Origin: Roseofilum halophilum BLCC-M91
GTDB taxonomy: Bacteria; Cyanobacteriota; Cyanobacteriia; Cyanobacteriales; Desertifilaceae
Direction of reading: 5' to 3'
Assembly (NCBI RefSeq): GCF_030068445.1
Contig: NZ_JAQPOK010000164.1
Coordinates: forward strand, 1-64,000
Length of the DNA: 64,000 bases
How positions within the stretch are numbered: the first letter of the stretch is position 1; every line of letters begins with the position of its first letter. Of this stretch, positions 1 to 11,301 are shown one piece after another. The notes beneath the pieces were generated by a model that was not told the origin of the DNA, did no database searches, and worked only from the letters and a program-made list of their open reading frames with translations. The position numbers and the translations under genes are program-made.

Positions 1-361
1 TCTACCCTCTTAGGTGAGGATGAAGTCCAGACGCTCCCACCGCTTGGGAACAATCTCTTAGTTGTCAAGGGCTTGTGACCCTTGCCAGCCTTACGCTTCA
101 GGTGTTATTCCTATGCTTTTAGGCTGAACGAATCGCACCCATGCTACTATTATGCATGTTAGCCAATGGTGAAAGGAAACGACCAGATAAAGACCGACAT
201 CTGGAACAAAACTTAAGCCAAAAATTTATGCCGTCCTCCCGTCAAACCGTCAAAAGACAGGATAAGCTAAAAAACTAGAGCTACGGTGATGGGTGAAGAG
301 TCAGACCCTTGACCGGAGTGAGATGATTGTAGATGTAGCGAATCAGATTAGGTGACCCTCA
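1..361. other. Intergenic region upstream of grpE, left edge of window
   Basis: No gene could be supported here. A short frame is open from base 1 to a TGA at 76-78 on the plus strand and could be the tail of a gene lying left of the window, but 25 codons are too few to identify. A small hairpin, CAAGGG (66-71) and CCCTTG (79-84), overlaps that stop and could be a weak terminator. No CIRCE-type inverted repeat (the HrcA operator found before many chaperone operons) was found before grpE. Confidence 0.5.
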
Positions 362-1180
362 ATGATGGATGAGTCCAAGCCAGTAGAAAATCCTCAGAGT
401 CCTACCCCCGAAGACCCCTTGCATCAGGCAGAACAGGAAGCCAATGTTTCTGTCTCCGATCAAGAAACTCCCAGCGATCTAATGGGGAAGGAAGAAGACC
501 CGGTTGAAGTAATGGAAGAGGGAGCTGCCCAAGCCACCCAAGAGGCAACATCGGCCCCCTCACCAACTCCCGATCCGGTGGCCCATGAAGCTGACGTTGC
601 CCAAGCTGCTTTACTAGCAGAAGTGTTAGCCAGTAAAGAAGCTGAATTGGCGACCTTGAAACAGGGTTACGATGAAGTAAAAGCTCAATACCAACGTTTA
701 GGTGCAGATTTTGATAACTTCCGCAAACGGACGCAAAAAGAAAAAGGGGACTTAGAAGATCAGACCAAGTGTAAGACCCTACAAGAATTACTGCCAGTCG
801 TGGATAACTTTGAACGAGCGCGATCGCACATCAAACCCCAAAACGAAGGGGAAATGACCATCCACAAAAGTTATCAAAGTGTCTACAAACAATTAGTAGA
901 CTGTCTCAAACGCATCGGCGTTGCCCCCATGCGAGCAGAAGGGAAAGAATTCGATCCCAATCTCCATGAAGCCGTCATGAGAGAGGCAACCTCAGAATAC
1001 CCAGAAGGGACAGTAGCAGAAGAACTCATGCGAGGCTATATGCTCAACGATCGCGTCCTACGCCATGCCATGGTAAAAGTCGCATCGGCTCCAGAAGAAG
1101 AGGCCGAACCAGAACCCCCTGTGGAGGAAGAAGCCAGCGAACCCAGCAGTGAACCGGAAGCGGAAAACACTGAGAGCTAA
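362..1180 (+). CDS. grpE: Nucleotide exchange factor GrpE
   Basis: Cytoplasmic co-chaperone that releases ADP from DnaK. The first ~95 residues are acidic and low complexity, clearly longer than in E. coli GrpE. A coiled-coil segment follows (about 95-150, including [11 protein letters not shown]), then the GrpE head with the signature [12 protein letters not shown] near residue 197, and a second acidic tail. At 272 aa it is long for the family, mainly because of these tails. Two ATGs stand in tandem at 362 and 365; GGTGA at 351-355 is the likely ribosome binding site. It is first in the chaperone run with dnaK 137 nt downstream, so coexpression is likely. Identity is secure; the role of the acidic tails is unknown. 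Confidence 0.96.
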   Translation: MMDESKPVENPQSPTPEDPLHQAEQEANVSVSDQETPSDLMGKEEDPVEVMEEGAAQATQEATSAPSPTPDPVAHEADVAQAALLAEVLASKEAELATLKQGYDEVKAQYQRLGADFDNFRKRTQKEKGDLEDQTKCKTLQELLPVVDNFERARSHIKPQNEGEMTIHKSYQSVYKQLVDCLKRIGVAPMRAEGKEFDPNLHEAVMREATSEYPEGTVAEELMRGYMLNDRVLRHAMVKVASAPEEEAEPEPPVEEEASEPSSEPEAENTES

Positions 1181-1317
1181 AACCGCGATCTAAACTCAAC
1201 GGTCATCGGTAAAGTAAAGGGTAATTCTACCAACTTCAGGTCAATATCCAACTTGAACCCTTACCCCTTACTGCTCACCCATCACCCGTTATTAACCTCA
1301 ACATCTGGCAGCTTAAC

Positions 1318-3279
1318 ATGGGAAAAGTTATTGGGATTGATTTAGGCACAACCAATAGTTGTGTATCGGTATTAGAGGGAGGTCAACCCGTCGTCATCTC
1401 CAATGCAGAAGGCGGCAGAACTACCCCCAGTATGGTCGGCTTTGGCAAAGCAGGCGATCGCCTCATCGGCCAACTCGCCAAACGGCAAGCCGTCACCAAC
1501 GCCGAAAACACCATCTATAGCATCAAACGGTTCATCGGTAGACGCTGGGAAGACACCGAAATGGAACGCTCCCGCGTCCCCTACAAATGTATCCAGGGTC
1601 GCGATAACACCGTCGATGTGCAAGTGCGGGGGCGCAACTACACCCCCCAAGAAATTTCCGCCATGATCCTACAAAAACTCAAGCAAGACGCGGAAAACTA
1701 CCTGGGAGAACCCGTCACCGAAGCCGTAATCACCGTTCCCGCCTACTTTACCGACGCTCAACGGCAAGCCACCAAAGATGCAGGCAACATCGCCGGTTTA
1801 GAAGTCAAACGCATTATCAACGAACCCACGGCTGCCGCCCTCTCCTACGGTCTCGACAAACAAGACCAAGAACAACTGATCCTCGTTTTCGACCTCGGTG
1901 GCGGAACCTTCGATGTCTCCATCCTCCAACTCGGCGATGGCATCTTTGAAGTCGTTGCCACCTCCGGCAACAACCATCTCGGCGGTGATGACTTCGATAA
2001 CTGCATCGTTACCTGGATGATCGAAGAATTCAAAGACCAAGAAGGTATCGATCTATCTGTAGACAAAATGGCCCTGCAACGGCTGCGAGAAGCGGCGGAA
2101 AAAGCCAAAATCGAACTCTCAAACATGACGGCTACCTCCATCAACCTCCCCTTTATCACCGCCGATGAAACCGGGCCCAAACATCTAGAAATGGAGTTAA
2201 GTCGCTCTCAATTTGAAGAATTAGCCCAAGATATGGTTCGAGGAACCTTAGAACCGGTTCAGCAAGCCCTCAAAGATGGGGATAAAACCAAAGAAGATAT
2301 CGATCGCATCATCTTAGTCGGCGGTTCCACTCGCATCCCCGCCGTTCAAGAAGCCCTGTACCAATACTTTGACGGCAAAAAACCCGATCGCTCCGTCAAC
2401 CCAGACGAAGCCGTAGCCCTCGGTGCTGCCATCCAAGGCGGGGTAATGGGCGGCGAAATTAAAGACCTACTTCTGCTCGATGTCACCCCCCTATCCCTGG
2501 GTATCGAAACCCTGGGTGAAGTGTTCACCAAAATCATTGAACGCAATACCACCATTCCCACCAGCAAAACCCAAATCTTTTCCACCGCCACCGACGGCCA
2601 AACCTCCGTAGAAATCCATGTCCTACAAGGGGAGCGGGCTATGGTCGCTGACAATAAAAGCCTGGGAAAATTCCAACTCACCGGCATTCCCCCCGCCCCC
2701 AGAGGTGTACCTCAAATTGAAGTCTCCTTTGAAATTGATGCCAATGGTATCCTCAAGGTATCGGCACGGGACAAAGGTACGGGACGCGAACAAAGCATCG
2801 AAATTACCAATACTGGCGGCTTAAGTCAGTCAGAAGTCGAAAAAATGCGGCAGGAAGCAGAAGTTTATTCTGAATCTGACCGAGCGCGTCGTCAATTAGC
2901 GGAACTGAAAAACCAATCTGAAGGGCTATTCCAAAGCTACTATTCCACGTTAGAGCAAAATCAAGAGGTCATCCCAGAAGACCTGAAAGTGGAAGCCCAA
3001 AGCCGCATTGAGCAACTTCGGGCCAGTTTAGGCGCTTCAGACACCACGGTGGAAGCGGTCAAAGAACAAATGCATGGGCTGCAACAAATCCTATTTACCA
3101 TTGGCTCATCGGTATATGCCGATTCAGGTTCGACTGATGACTTTAGCCAAGGGGAAACAGTGATTGATTCCGGAGCAGCCACCGTTCAAAGTCCGGTAGA
3201 ATCAGCTCAAGAGGAAGAGGATTTTAGCTTTGATGAGGAGGACGAAACTGTTTCGGCTGACTATGAAGAAATTGAGTAA
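1318..3279 (+). CDS. dnaK: Chaperone protein DnaK (Hsp70)
   Basis: ATP-dependent Hsp70 chaperone, partner of the flanking GrpE and DnaJ. The N-terminal ATPase domain starts with [10 protein letters not shown] (residues 5-14) and has the phosphate-binding motif [11 protein letters not shown] near 190. The hydrophobic interdomain linker [13 protein letters not shown] lies near 385, followed by the beta-sandwich substrate domain, the helical lid and an acidic C-terminus. The 653-aa length is normal. Cyanobacteria usually carry several dnaK paralogues; by position next to grpE and dnaJ this corresponds to the essential DnaK2 type, which is an inference from context. The tail ends acidic (ADYEEIE) rather than with the EEVD of eukaryotic cytosolic Hsp70. 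Long open frames on the opposite strand are codon-bias shadows. Confidence 0.97.
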   Translation: MGKVIGIDLGTTNSCVSVLEGGQPVVISNAEGGRTTPSMVGFGKAGDRLIGQLAKRQAVTNAENTIYSIKRFIGRRWEDTEMERSRVPYKCIQGRDNTVDVQVRGRNYTPQEISAMILQKLKQDAENYLGEPVTEAVITVPAYFTDAQRQATKDAGNIAGLEVKRIINEPTAAALSYGLDKQDQEQLILVFDLGGGTFDVSILQLGDGIFEVVATSGNNHLGGDDFDNCIVTWMIEEFKDQEGIDLSVDKMALQRLREAAEKAKIELSNMTATSINLPFITADETGPKHLEMELSRSQFEELAQDMVRGTLEPVQQALKDGDKTKEDIDRIILVGGSTRIPAVQEALYQYFDGKKPDRSVNPDEAVALGAAIQGGVMGGEIKDLLLLDVTPLSLGIETLGEVFTKIIERNTTIPTSKTQIFSTATDGQTSVEIHVLQGERAMVADNKSLGKFQLTGIPPAPRGVPQIEVSFEIDANGILKVSARDKGTGREQSIEITNTGGLSQSEVEKMRQEAEVYSESDRARRQLAELKNQSEGLFQSYYSTLEQNQEVIPEDLKVEAQSRIEQLRASLGASDTTVEAVKEQMHGLQQILFTIGSSVYADSGSTDDFSQGETVIDSGAATVQSPVESAQEEEDFSFDEEDETVSADYEEIE

Positions 3280-3412
3280 ATCCTTCAACGTTTTACCCCC
3301 CTAATCAAACTTCTAGTCAAACTAAGCTGTCTCCCCCCCCAAGAGACCGCTATAATAATGTGCAGTTCTATATGCCCACTTGTTGAGAGATCCCTGAAAG
3401 ACAGAGCGCCCT

Positions 3413-4543
3413 ATGGCCGACTACTATGAAATTCTCGGTGTTTCCCGCGAAGCAGACAAAGAAGAAATCAAGCGCGCCTACCGCAGGTTGGCGCGAAAAT
3501 ATCACCCGGATGTTAATAAAGAACCGGGAGCAGAAGACAAGTTCAAAGAAATTAACCGAGCTTATGAAGTCCTATCAGAGCCAGAGATGAAAGCTCGATA
3601 TGACCGCTTCGGTGAAGCGGGAGTCAGTGGCGGAGCTGGAGGCCCTGGTTTTGGGGACTTTGGCGATATGGGTGGTTTTGCAGATATTTTTGAGAGCTTC
3701 TTCAGTGGCTTTGCTGGCGGCGGAATGGGAACCCAAGGTGCAAGACGACGGGGCCCAGTCCGAGGTGATGATTTACGATTGGATTTGAAGTTGGACTTCA
3801 AAGAAGCCATTTTTGGTGGTGAAAAAGAGATTCGGATTAATCATCTAGAAACTTGTAAAACCTGTAATGGTTCGGGAGCTAAACCCGGAACGAAACCGGT
3901 AACTTGTCAAACCTGTGGCGGTTCTGGGCAAATCCGCCGCGCCACCCGCACGCCTTTTGGTAGTTTCACTCAGGTGTCCGTTTGTCCAGCTTGTAATGGT
4001 CAAGGACAGGTGATTCAGGATAAGTGTAATGATTGTGGAGGCAGTGGGAATAAGCAGGTTACTAAGAAATTGAAGATTAATATCCCAGCAGGGGTGGATA
4101 ATGGTACTCGGCTGCGGGTCTCTAATGAGGGAGATTCGGGACAGCAGGGTGGCCCTCCGGGGGATTTGTATGTGTATTTGTTTGTGAATGAGGATGCGGA
4201 TTTCCGGCGGGATGGTATTAATGTGCTGTCGGAAATTAAGGTGAGTTATTTACAGGCAATTCTTGGATCTCGCGTGCAGGTGAAAACGGTGGATGGTACG
4301 GAAGAGTTGACGATTCCGGCAGGAACGCAACCGAATACGGTGTTAACTCTGGAAAATCGAGGGGTTCCTCGGTTGGGAAATCCGGTTAGCCGGGGCGATC
4401 ATTTGATTACGGTGGGGGTGGAAATTCCTAATCCGAAACAGTTGAGCGCGGATGAGAAGGAGCATTTGAAGGAGTTGGAGCGCTTACGTGGCGATCGCCA
4501 AGATAAGGGAGGTGGACTTTTTGGAGGCATTTTTAATAAATGA
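3413..4543 (+). CDS. dnaJ: Chaperone protein DnaJ (type I Hsp40)
   Basis: Co-chaperone that stimulates DnaK ATPase and delivers substrates. It has all type I parts: J domain at residues 1-70 with HPD at 31-33, a Gly/Phe-rich linker about 75-115, four CxxCxGxG zinc repeats about 148-215 ([32 protein letters not shown]), and two C-terminal substrate-binding barrels. The 376-aa length is typical. A TATAAT at 3351-3356 with no good -35 box may give dnaJ its own promoter, 57 nt before the ATG. The TGA stop overlaps the next ATG (ATGA), indicating translational coupling to the TusA-like gene and rsgA. Confidence 0.97.
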   Translation: MADYYEILGVSREADKEEIKRAYRRLARKYHPDVNKEPGAEDKFKEINRAYEVLSEPEMKARYDRFGEAGVSGGAGGPGFGDFGDMGGFADIFESFFSGFAGGGMGTQGARRRGPVRGDDLRLDLKLDFKEAIFGGEKEIRINHLETCKTCNGSGAKPGTKPVTCQTCGGSGQIRRATRTPFGSFTQVSVCPACNGQGQVIQDKCNDCGGSGNKQVTKKLKINIPAGVDNGTRLRVSNEGDSGQQGGPPGDLYVYLFVNEDADFRRDGINVLSEIKVSYLQAILGSRVQVKTVDGTEELTIPAGTQPNTVLTLENRGVPRLGNPVSRGDHLITVGVEIPNPKQLSADEKEHLKELERLRGDRQDKGGGLFGGIFNK

Positions 4544-4827
4544 GTCCCCAGACGAATTTAGGTACTCCTGATACTCAACTGGATTTACGGGGTACACCTT
4601 GCCCCCTCAATTTTGTTCGCACCAAGCTACAACTGGAAAAAATGGCTCCGGGTTCCTTATTGGAAGTCTGGTTAGATGCGGGCGAACCCATTGAGCAGGT
4701 TCCGGATAGTCTGAAAATGGCAGGCTATCCTATTGAGGGACTAGAAGAGTCGAGCAAGGGCGAGGATGAGCCGTTTTTTCGGCTGCAAGTTCGGCGACCT
4801 AAAACTGAGAATTTGCCTTCACCATGA
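4540..4827 (+). CDS. TusA-like sulfurtransferase family protein
   Basis: Small cytoplasmic protein (95 aa) of the TusA/SirA/YeeD family, whose members carry persulfide sulfur on a cysteine in a CPxP motif for tRNA thiolation or other sulfur transfer. The segment [17 protein letters not shown] matches the family start, with Cys21 as the expected sulfur carrier. The canonical CPxP is CPLN here, so the second proline is absent; whether that changes activity is unknown. It sits between dnaJ and rsgA with 4-nt overlaps on both sides, so all three are probably translated together. The cellular partner cannot be read from the sequence. Confidence 0.85.
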   Translation: MSPQTNLGTPDTQLDLRGTPCPLNFVRTKLQLEKMAPGSLLEVWLDAGEPIEQVPDSLKMAGYPIEGLEESSKGEDEPFFRLQVRRPKTENLPSP

Positions 4828-5858
4828 ATGAGGTTTGGGTGGGTACGGTGTTGGCGGTGCAAGCGAATTTTTATCAAGTGCAACTTGATGAACAAGAAGA
4901 CACTCCTTTGCTCTGTACCCGACGATCTCGCCTGAAGAAGATTGGTCAACGGGTGATGGTGGGCGATCGCGTGCGGGTGGAAGATCCAGATTGGGCCGGT
5001 TTGCGAGGGGCGATCGCCGAAGTCTATCCCCGCACCACAGAGTTATCTCGGCCTCCTGTGGCTAATGCGGATCAAATATTACTGGTATTTTCCGTCGAGC
5101 AACCGACCCTTGACCCCTACCAACTGAGCCGATTTCTGGTCAAAGGGGAATCGACTCAACTTGGTTTATGTCTCTGTTTGAACAAAAGCGACCTGGTTTC
5201 TACTCAGTGGCAAGAGCAATGGCATCACCGGTTAGGACAATGGGGTTATGTGCCTGTGTTTATTAGTGTGGTCACTGGGCAAGGATTAACTGAACTAGCA
5301 GAGCAGTTGGCCCAACGAGTTACCGTCGTTGCCGGGCCCTCTGGGGTGGGAAAATCGAGTTTAATTAATGCTCTGATTCCCGATGCCCATCTGCGAGTGG
5401 GCAAAGTGTCCGGGAAGCTGCAAAAGGGACGACATACCACCCGTCATGTGGAGTTATTTAAGTTACCGGGTGGCGGGCTGTTGGCGGATACACCAGGATT
5501 TAATCAGCCGGATGTAGACTATCCCCCGGAACAGTTAGCTGATTATTTTCCTGAAGTGCGGAGTCTGATGAACGTGGAGACTTGTCAGTTTAGTGACTGT
5601 TTGCATCGGGAAGAACCGGATTGTGGGATTCGGGGAGTGTGGGAACGCTACGACCATTATCTGATGTTTTTGGAAGAGGCGATCGCCCGTCAGGAACAGC
5701 GCGATCGCCTTGGCGATCCGGAATCTACCCTGAAGCGCAAAGGTGATAATACTTATGAACCGAAACTGAATAGCAAAAAATATCGCCGTCCCTCTCGTCG
5801 CACCCAACAACAACAACTGGAAGAATGGTACAAAGATGCCGAATTTGAAGGCTTATAG
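4824..5858 (+). CDS. rsgA: Ribosome small-subunit GTPase RsgA
   Basis: Circularly permuted GTPase that acts late in 30S ribosomal subunit maturation. An N-terminal OB fold (about 1-70) binds RNA. The G motifs occur in permuted order: NKSDLV (G4) near 117, then GPSGVGKSS (Walker A) near 171, then DTPGF (G3) near 220. The C-terminal zinc motif CQFSDCLHREEPDC lies near 254. The 344-aa length is normal. The ATG overlaps the TGA of the TusA-like gene. It is last in the plus-strand run and converges with the DUF2809 gene with only 12 nt between the stops and no obvious hairpin terminator. Confidence 0.95.
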   Translation: MNEVWVGTVLAVQANFYQVQLDEQEDTPLLCTRRSRLKKIGQRVMVGDRVRVEDPDWAGLRGAIAEVYPRTTELSRPPVANADQILLVFSVEQPTLDPYQLSRFLVKGESTQLGLCLCLNKSDLVSTQWQEQWHHRLGQWGYVPVFISVVTGQGLTELAEQLAQRVTVVAGPSGVGKSSLINALIPDAHLRVGKVSGKLQKGRHTTRHVELFKLPGGGLLADTPGFNQPDVDYPPEQLADYFPEVRSLMNVETCQFSDCLHREEPDCGIRGVWERYDHYLMFLEEAIARQEQRDRLGDPESTLKRKGDNTYEPKLNSKKYRRPSRRTQQQQLEEWYKDAEFEGL

Positions 5859-5870
5859 GTTGATTCTTCT

Positions 5871-6278
5871 CTAATGGCGATGCTGTAAGGATTTTTGTAG
5901 CTCACGCAAACCCAACCAGCCAAGATAACAGCCGATCGCATAATGAGGAAAGTCCCACCACACAAATGTCGTCCCTAGAATCAGTTGACCTAAAAGGGTC
6001 GATCGCATGGCTTGCAGTAGGGGAGGATGCCACAGTTGTAGCACTTCCAGAAAGGAGGTGAAGAGAAAAACAGCGATCGCTACTTTCCAAAGCCGTAATC
6101 TTGGCCAAGCTAAGGTGACCAAAATCATCCACAGAATCTCATAGAGAATACCGCCAGCATAATCAATGATCCACCCTTCTGCCCAACCGCGATAAAACTT
6201 GGTCGCCATTCCCAAAGGAATAATCGCTATCAAACTTACCAAGAGCCAACGCCGATAGGCTTTGAGCTGGAATTGCAT
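5871..6278 (-). CDS. DUF2809 family membrane protein
   Basis: Small polytopic membrane protein of unknown function. About four hydrophobic helices alternate with short loops; the stretch KFYRGWAEGWIIDYAGG is typical of DUF2809 proteins. The ATG at 6278 (start MQFQLKAYRRW) gives 135 aa, close to family length; an open frame continues upstream to a TTG at 6338 (155 aa) but adds a poorly hydrophobic leader, so the internal ATG is preferred. It converges with rsgA and is transcribed away from ahcY. No functional prediction can be made. Confidence 0.75.
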   Translation of the reverse strand: MQFQLKAYRRWLLVSLIAIIPLGMATKFYRGWAEGWIIDYAGGILYEILWMILVTLAWPRLRLWKVAIAVFLFTSFLEVLQLWHPPLLQAMRSTLLGQLILGTTFVWWDFPHYAIGCYLGWLGLRELQKSLQHRH

Positions 6279-6419
6279 CCTTGAATTCAACGCAAGAACC
6301 ACACACTTGAGAAAAAAGATCTGTAGCCGGTCAATCAAGATGATAAACTATTATATGGGAAATTTGCGCCTTGTACTTCAGTCATCCTAAAGACAAGACT
6401 CGCAACATCACAATCCTGA

Positions 6420-7841
<1,422 letters not shown>

Positions 7842-7859
7842 GATCGTTAGGGGGACAGG

Positions 7860-7912
7860 GAGAGGGAGGATTTTATTAAACCCCCCATTACCCCATTCCC
7901 CCATTCCCCTAC
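7860..7912. repeat. CCCCATT-type heptameric repeat tract
   Basis: Between ahcY and the exoD-like gene lies a C-rich run of CCCCATT-like units (about 7883-7908) resembling short tandemly repeated repetitive sequences of cyanobacteria. Similar tracts occur at 24464-24507, 34547-34591 and 60717-60753 in this window. The complementary strand has four or more G runs in a row. Confidence 0.55.
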
Positions 7913-7926
7913 TCTTTTTGCCATTT

Positions 7927-8535
7927 ATGCCTAAACTTTCGGTAGAATTCAAACGTTATTTTTGGCAAGAAAACCGCTCTTCTGAGGTGACTTTAGCAGA
8001 AATGCTGGAACTGGCAGGAGAGCGGGTTTTTGGTTTTTTGTTTGTGCTGTTGTCCTTGCCGTCTGCCCTGCCTATCCCTGCTCCTGGGTATTCGGTTCCG
8101 TTTGGGATTGTGATGTTGTTACTGGCAGTGCAGCTTATTTGGGGCGCGAAACAGCCTTGGGTTCCGAAACGGATTTTAAATGGAAAAATGCCTCTGGATA
8201 AGGTTCAGGGTCTACTGGATGCGGGGATTCCCTGGCTTCAGAGGATTGAGGGGTTGACAAAACCTCGTATGAGTGGGGTATGTACGAGTTTACCGGGTCG
8301 GGTGGTGTTGGGGGTGGCGATCGCCCTGATGTCGATGTCGATGATGATTCCGATTCCGGGAACGAATACTTTGCCGGCGATCGCCATTTTCGTCATTGGC
8401 TTTGGCTTATCGGAAGATGACGGCTTCATTAGTTTAGCCGGACTCGGACTGTCTCTAGTGGGAGCAACGGTTTCCCTGGGGATTATTTTCTTTGGTGTGA
8501 GTATTTTAACTTGGCTGAAAGATCTGATTTTGTAG
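7927..8535 (+). CDS. ExoD-family integral membrane protein
   Basis: Membrane protein of the ExoD family (PF06055), named after a Rhizobium gene affecting exopolysaccharide production and alkaline tolerance; the molecular function is not established. The N-terminal cytoplasmic segment (residues 1-30) has the family pattern SSEVTLAEMLELAGERVFG, followed by a Pro-rich segment (LPSALPIPAPGYSVPFG) and about four transmembrane helices. The ATG at 7927 gives 202 aa; a TTG at 7918 in the same frame is less likely. It follows ahcY by 85 nt, separated by the C-rich repeat. Confidence 0.8.
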   Translation: MPKLSVEFKRYFWQENRSSEVTLAEMLELAGERVFGFLFVLLSLPSALPIPAPGYSVPFGIVMLLLAVQLIWGAKQPWVPKRILNGKMPLDKVQGLLDAGIPWLQRIEGLTKPRMSGVCTSLPGRVVLGVAIALMSMSMMIPIPGTNTLPAIAIFVIGFGLSEDDGFISLAGLGLSLVGATVSLGIIFFGVSILTWLKDLIL

Positions 8536-8608
8536 GAAAGTGGCGATCGCCATCTGTACAGATTTCCAACAGTTACCAACACTGCGATCGCGCTAGCGAT
8601 ACCCAGCA

Positions 8609-9250
8609 TTATCGCACCGCATCCTCAAATTCTCGCATCGCCACACTCGACCCCATCTCCCAGCCTCGCTCAATATACCGGGGAATGAGATCGTTTAAAT
8701 CGCACTCAGGAAACCAGCGACTGTTTGCGACTTCTTGATAACCTTCAGGACTAAAATGATAAATATGCAACTTATTTTCTCTATAAATCCACAGTTCTGA
8801 GGGGGCGATCGCCTGATAATTCTCCGGTTCAGTCATGGATGTTAAATCCACTTCAATCACTAAATCGGGAGCCGGATCGGTTTCTAAATCAATCCGCTCT
8901 TTGCCTAAAACCGCTAACCGATTATCAATATAAAAACAGTGGTCTGGTTCAATACCCTGTTGATTAATCCGTTTTAAGGTGATGGGTTGAAATGAATCCC
9001 AGTCTTTACCTTGCTGTCTTAATAAAATTTTCACAAAATCTGCAAGTAAATCAACATCTTTACCATGTCTGGGCAAGGGTGACATAATTCTAATTTCTTG
9101 AGTATTACTGTTATAGCGGATTCTTAATCCAGCCTTATCTTGCCGACGAGTGAGTAACTCCTCATAATCTTGCCAAGTCCGAAAGCGCAGAATTAATTCA
9201 TCTCCCGGTTCAAGAGCAATGATATCTTCAGTAATCGTGGGTAATGGCAT
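8609..9250 (-). CDS. Uma2-family PD-(D/E)XK nuclease-fold protein
   Basis: Member of the Uma2 family (PF05685), abundant in cyanobacteria and carrying a restriction-endonuclease fold; the biological role is unsettled. The core DLVIEVDLTSMT (near 130-141) and downstream PSELWIYRENKLHIYHF match the catalytic strand region. At 213 aa it is within family range. It is the complete relative of the 69-bp fragment at 14355-14423. Uma2 copies are also present at 38095-38655 and 50118-50822, so the family is dispersed in this genome. Confidence 0.85.
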   Translation of the reverse strand: MPLPTITEDIIALEPGDELILRFRTWQDYEELLTRRQDKAGLRIRYNSNTQEIRIMSPLPRHGKDVDLLADFVKILLRQQGKDWDSFQPITLKRINQQGIEPDHCFYIDNRLAVLGKERIDLETDPAPDLVIEVDLTSMTEPENYQAIAPSELWIYRENKLHIYHFSPEGYQEVANSRWFPECDLNDLIPRYIERGWEMGSSVAMREFEDAVR

Positions 9251-9477
9251 AGGTTTTGGGTTGATGAAGAGGTAGAACGAACGAGCAAGTACCCCGATTT
9301 TAGCAGGCGATCGCTAGGGCAATGTATAGGTTACGCCTCAGTGTAGCATAGGCTGGGGCGATCGCGACACTACTATTATATCGTCATTCTGAGCGATCGG
9401 CGAACGTGCTATAAATATAGAAAATTGATGACTTCCCAGAGCTGGAAGAGAAAGATATCAGAAGTTCTGCCTAGAGT

Positions 9478-9672
9478 TTACTGGCGATCGCTCCTTGTGT
9501 TGAGTTGCTTTGGCAATCGAGGCTCTCGAAGAGGTTTAGAAATCATTTTTCGACCACTGGTTGCTTGCCGTTTTCTCAAGTCATCACACATCGCTTTCAA
9601 ATCATAATTGAATGCCTTAGCATGTTCCTCACGAATCTTATAGATTTCTTCTAAAATTTCATCTCTCCACAT
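9478..9672 (-). CDS. Small conserved charged protein, function unknown
   Basis: A 64-aa protein beginning MWRDEILEEIYKIREEHA, with a central FNYDLKAMCDDLRKRQ and a basic tail. The first half is a charged amphipathic helix. Short proteins with this pattern are common in cyanobacteria near toxin-antitoxin or nuclease-fold genes, which hints at an antitoxin-like or accessory role, but that is inference. The ATG at 9672 is preferred; the frame stays open to a TTG at 9705. It lies 57 nt downstream of the AAA+ ATPase gene on the same strand and could be the last gene of that operon. Confidence 0.6.
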   Translation of the reverse strand: MWRDEILEEIYKIREEHAKAFNYDLKAMCDDLRKRQATSGRKMISKPLREPRLPKQLNTRSDRQ

Positions 9673-9729
9673 TTTTAAATTCCCATTAACTCGTAGGGTG
9701 TACAAATGGTAGGTAGCTCGTACCCAGCA

Positions 9730-10794
9730 TCACCTTTCATTCTCTCCACTTTCGGTTTCATTAGAGTCTTGAACAGAACCTTCGATAGAGTCAGGTAGCT
9801 GAGGTAAGGGAACATCACCTTCGACTGGAGTCAGAGTTACCGTTTGCTGAGATGCAGCTTTATTTGCCTCAATAATTTCGCCGATCGCTTCCCTAAAATG
9901 ACTCTGATTTACCCGCTTTTCCTCCTTGGGTTTGTCTTCTCTAGCGGCAGCGACGACAGCTTGAAACACAGCATTTTTAATATCCCGACCTGAAATTTCT
10001 TCAAATTCCTTTGCTAATGCTGAAAAATCAACGGAATCATCTAAAGGCAGTTTCTCAGGAATTTGAGCTTGCCAAATTTGTTCTCTTGCTTCTTCTGTAG
10101 GTAAATCGAACTGGACTTTCCAACGAATTCTACTCATAAACGCTGGATCGTAGTTGCGAATTAAATTAGTCGCAAAAATAACTATGCCTTCATAAGCTGA
10201 CAATTGCTTAATCATAACACTGCGAGTTAAATTCACGGCGGTGTCTGTTGCTTGAGTTACATTTTCTAGGCGTTTACCTAAAAATGAGTCAGCTTCATCA
10301 AAAAACAAAACCGCATTGTTTTCTGTCGCAAACTCAAAAGTACCGCGAATATTCTTGGGGGTTTCACCCACATATTTAGATTCTATTTGTTCGTAGGGAA
10401 CATCGAGGAGCTTGAGATTTAAAGCATGGGCAACTGCTTCAGCCGTCAAAGTTTTTCCAGTCCCTGGCGGCCCAGAAAAGTTAACAGAAAGCGCTTTATC
10501 TAACTTGTGCTTTTCTGCCATTCCCCATTCTTGAAAAATTAAATCTTGATATTCCAGTTCAGCCAAGATTAAATCTACTTGCTTCTTAGTTCTTTCTGGT
10601 AAAATGACATCAGATAACGTATATTTAGCCTCTCTTAAATAGAGACTAAAATCTATCTTTGATTGTCCATAATCATCTTTTTCTTCCTGCTCTTCTGACT
10701 GGGTAGTAGTGGGTCGAGAATTAGGCTTTCTGCGATCAACATCCACAGGTTCACCAGCAGCTTTAAGAAACTTATCTAATCTTGGCATCGCCAT
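9730..10794 (-). CDS. AAA+ ATPase, classic (Cdc48/Ycf46-like) type
   Basis: Single-ring AAA+ ATPase of 354 aa. Residues 1-45 are charged and probably disordered, 46-100 a helical lead-in, then the AAA core: Walker A GPPGTGKT (108-115), Walker B VLFFDEAD (162-169), sensor 1 FATN (207-210), arginine-finger region SRIRW (221-225), and sensor 2 SGRD (268-271). The C-terminal ~45 residues are acidic and low complexity. All catalytic motifs are intact, so ATP hydrolysis is expected. There is no protease, nuclease or membrane domain, so it probably remodels another protein. It follows four small genes on the same strand with 26 nt between it and the nearest; they form a likely operon. Substrate unknown; the neighbours are the obvious candidates. 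Confidence 0.9.
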   Translation of the reverse strand: MAMPRLDKFLKAAGEPVDVDRRKPNSRPTTTQSEEQEEKDDYGQSKIDFSLYLREAKYTLSDVILPERTKKQVDLILAELEYQDLIFQEWGMAEKHKLDKALSVNFSGPPGTGKTLTAEAVAHALNLKLLDVPYEQIESKYVGETPKNIRGTFEFATENNAVLFFDEADSFLGKRLENVTQATDTAVNLTRSVMIKQLSAYEGIVIFATNLIRNYDPAFMSRIRWKVQFDLPTEEAREQIWQAQIPEKLPLDDSVDFSALAKEFEEISGRDIKNAVFQAVVAAAREDKPKEEKRVNQSHFREAIGEIIEANKAASQQTVTLTPVEGDVPLPQLPDSIEGSVQDSNETESGENER

Positions 10795-10820
10795 TACTCC
10801 ATATTAGTCTGTGTCATGAG

Positions 10821-11255
10821 TTAATCCCAATCTTGCAGAATACCAATTTCCGCATCTTCTCGATTTTTGGGAAAATGTCGAGTGGTAGATGGTGGCACTC
10901 CTTCAATATTAAACACTTGAGATTCTTTTTGATTGACATACTTAGGGTCCCAAAGTTCCATGATTATTTCATCGCGGTGTTTACCTTGATAAAATATGAT
11001 ATAGAGAGTGCTACGACGACCAAACTCTGTAATGAGTACGGGTTCAATGGCAGTTTCCCAAATGGGTGCTAATTTTTCTAGAATTACCTCTGGAGAACCT
11101 TGTGATTTTTTTGGCTGTTTATTAAACATCTTAGTCAAGGCAATTAAGCCTCTCTGGTTCTCCCTAGAGACATTAACCTCTTCAGCACTATCTATGAATT
11201 CAGAAGCTTTGTTGCGTTTTGGAGGGTTTGGGTTTCTGGGATCGAATCTGGGCAT
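10821..11255 (-). CDS. Unrecognised protein, soluble paralogue of the next gene's tail domain
   Basis: Not recognised as a named family. The ATG at 11255 with AAAGGA upstream gives 144 aa (MPRFDPRNPNPPKRNK); a TTG at 11309 would overlap the preceding gene. The N-terminus is Pro/Arg/Asn-rich, and 30-75 is a charged helical stretch. The C-terminal ~75 residues align with the C-terminus of the protein at 11926-12267: shared TLYIIFY, then E-x-IMELWDP, K-x-S-x-VF, NR-x-x-A and a final DW. The paralogue has a hydrophobic segment just before TLYIIFY; here that segment is polar (PVLITEFGRRS), so this member is likely soluble. Part of the AAA+ operon. Confidence 0.75.
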   Translation of the reverse strand: MPRFDPRNPNPPKRNKASEFIDSAEEVNVSRENQRGLIALTKMFNKQPKKSQGSPEVILEKLAPIWETAIEPVLITEFGRRSTLYIIFYQGKHRDEIIMELWDPKYVNQKESQVFNIEGVPPSTTRHFPKNREDAEIGILQDWD

Positions 11256-11301
11256 ATTTTTGAATCCTTTGCTAATTGAATAAAAACCACCCAATTTGGG
11301 A

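Noticed and set aside
1-78. Possible C-terminal end of a gene cut by the left edge
   Set aside because: Only 25 codons are visible and no family could be recognised; kept as a note in the intergenic entry.
1372-3182. Several open frames of 73-113 codons on the minus strand opposite dnaK, plus short plus-strand frames
   Set aside because: They lie wholly inside the highly conserved dnaK gene, have no ribosome binding sites and no family resemblance; they are shadows of codon bias.
9425-9607. 60-codon plus-strand frame opposite the small 64-aa gene
   Set aside because: Antisense to a better-supported small gene with a conserved-looking helix; no ribosome binding site.
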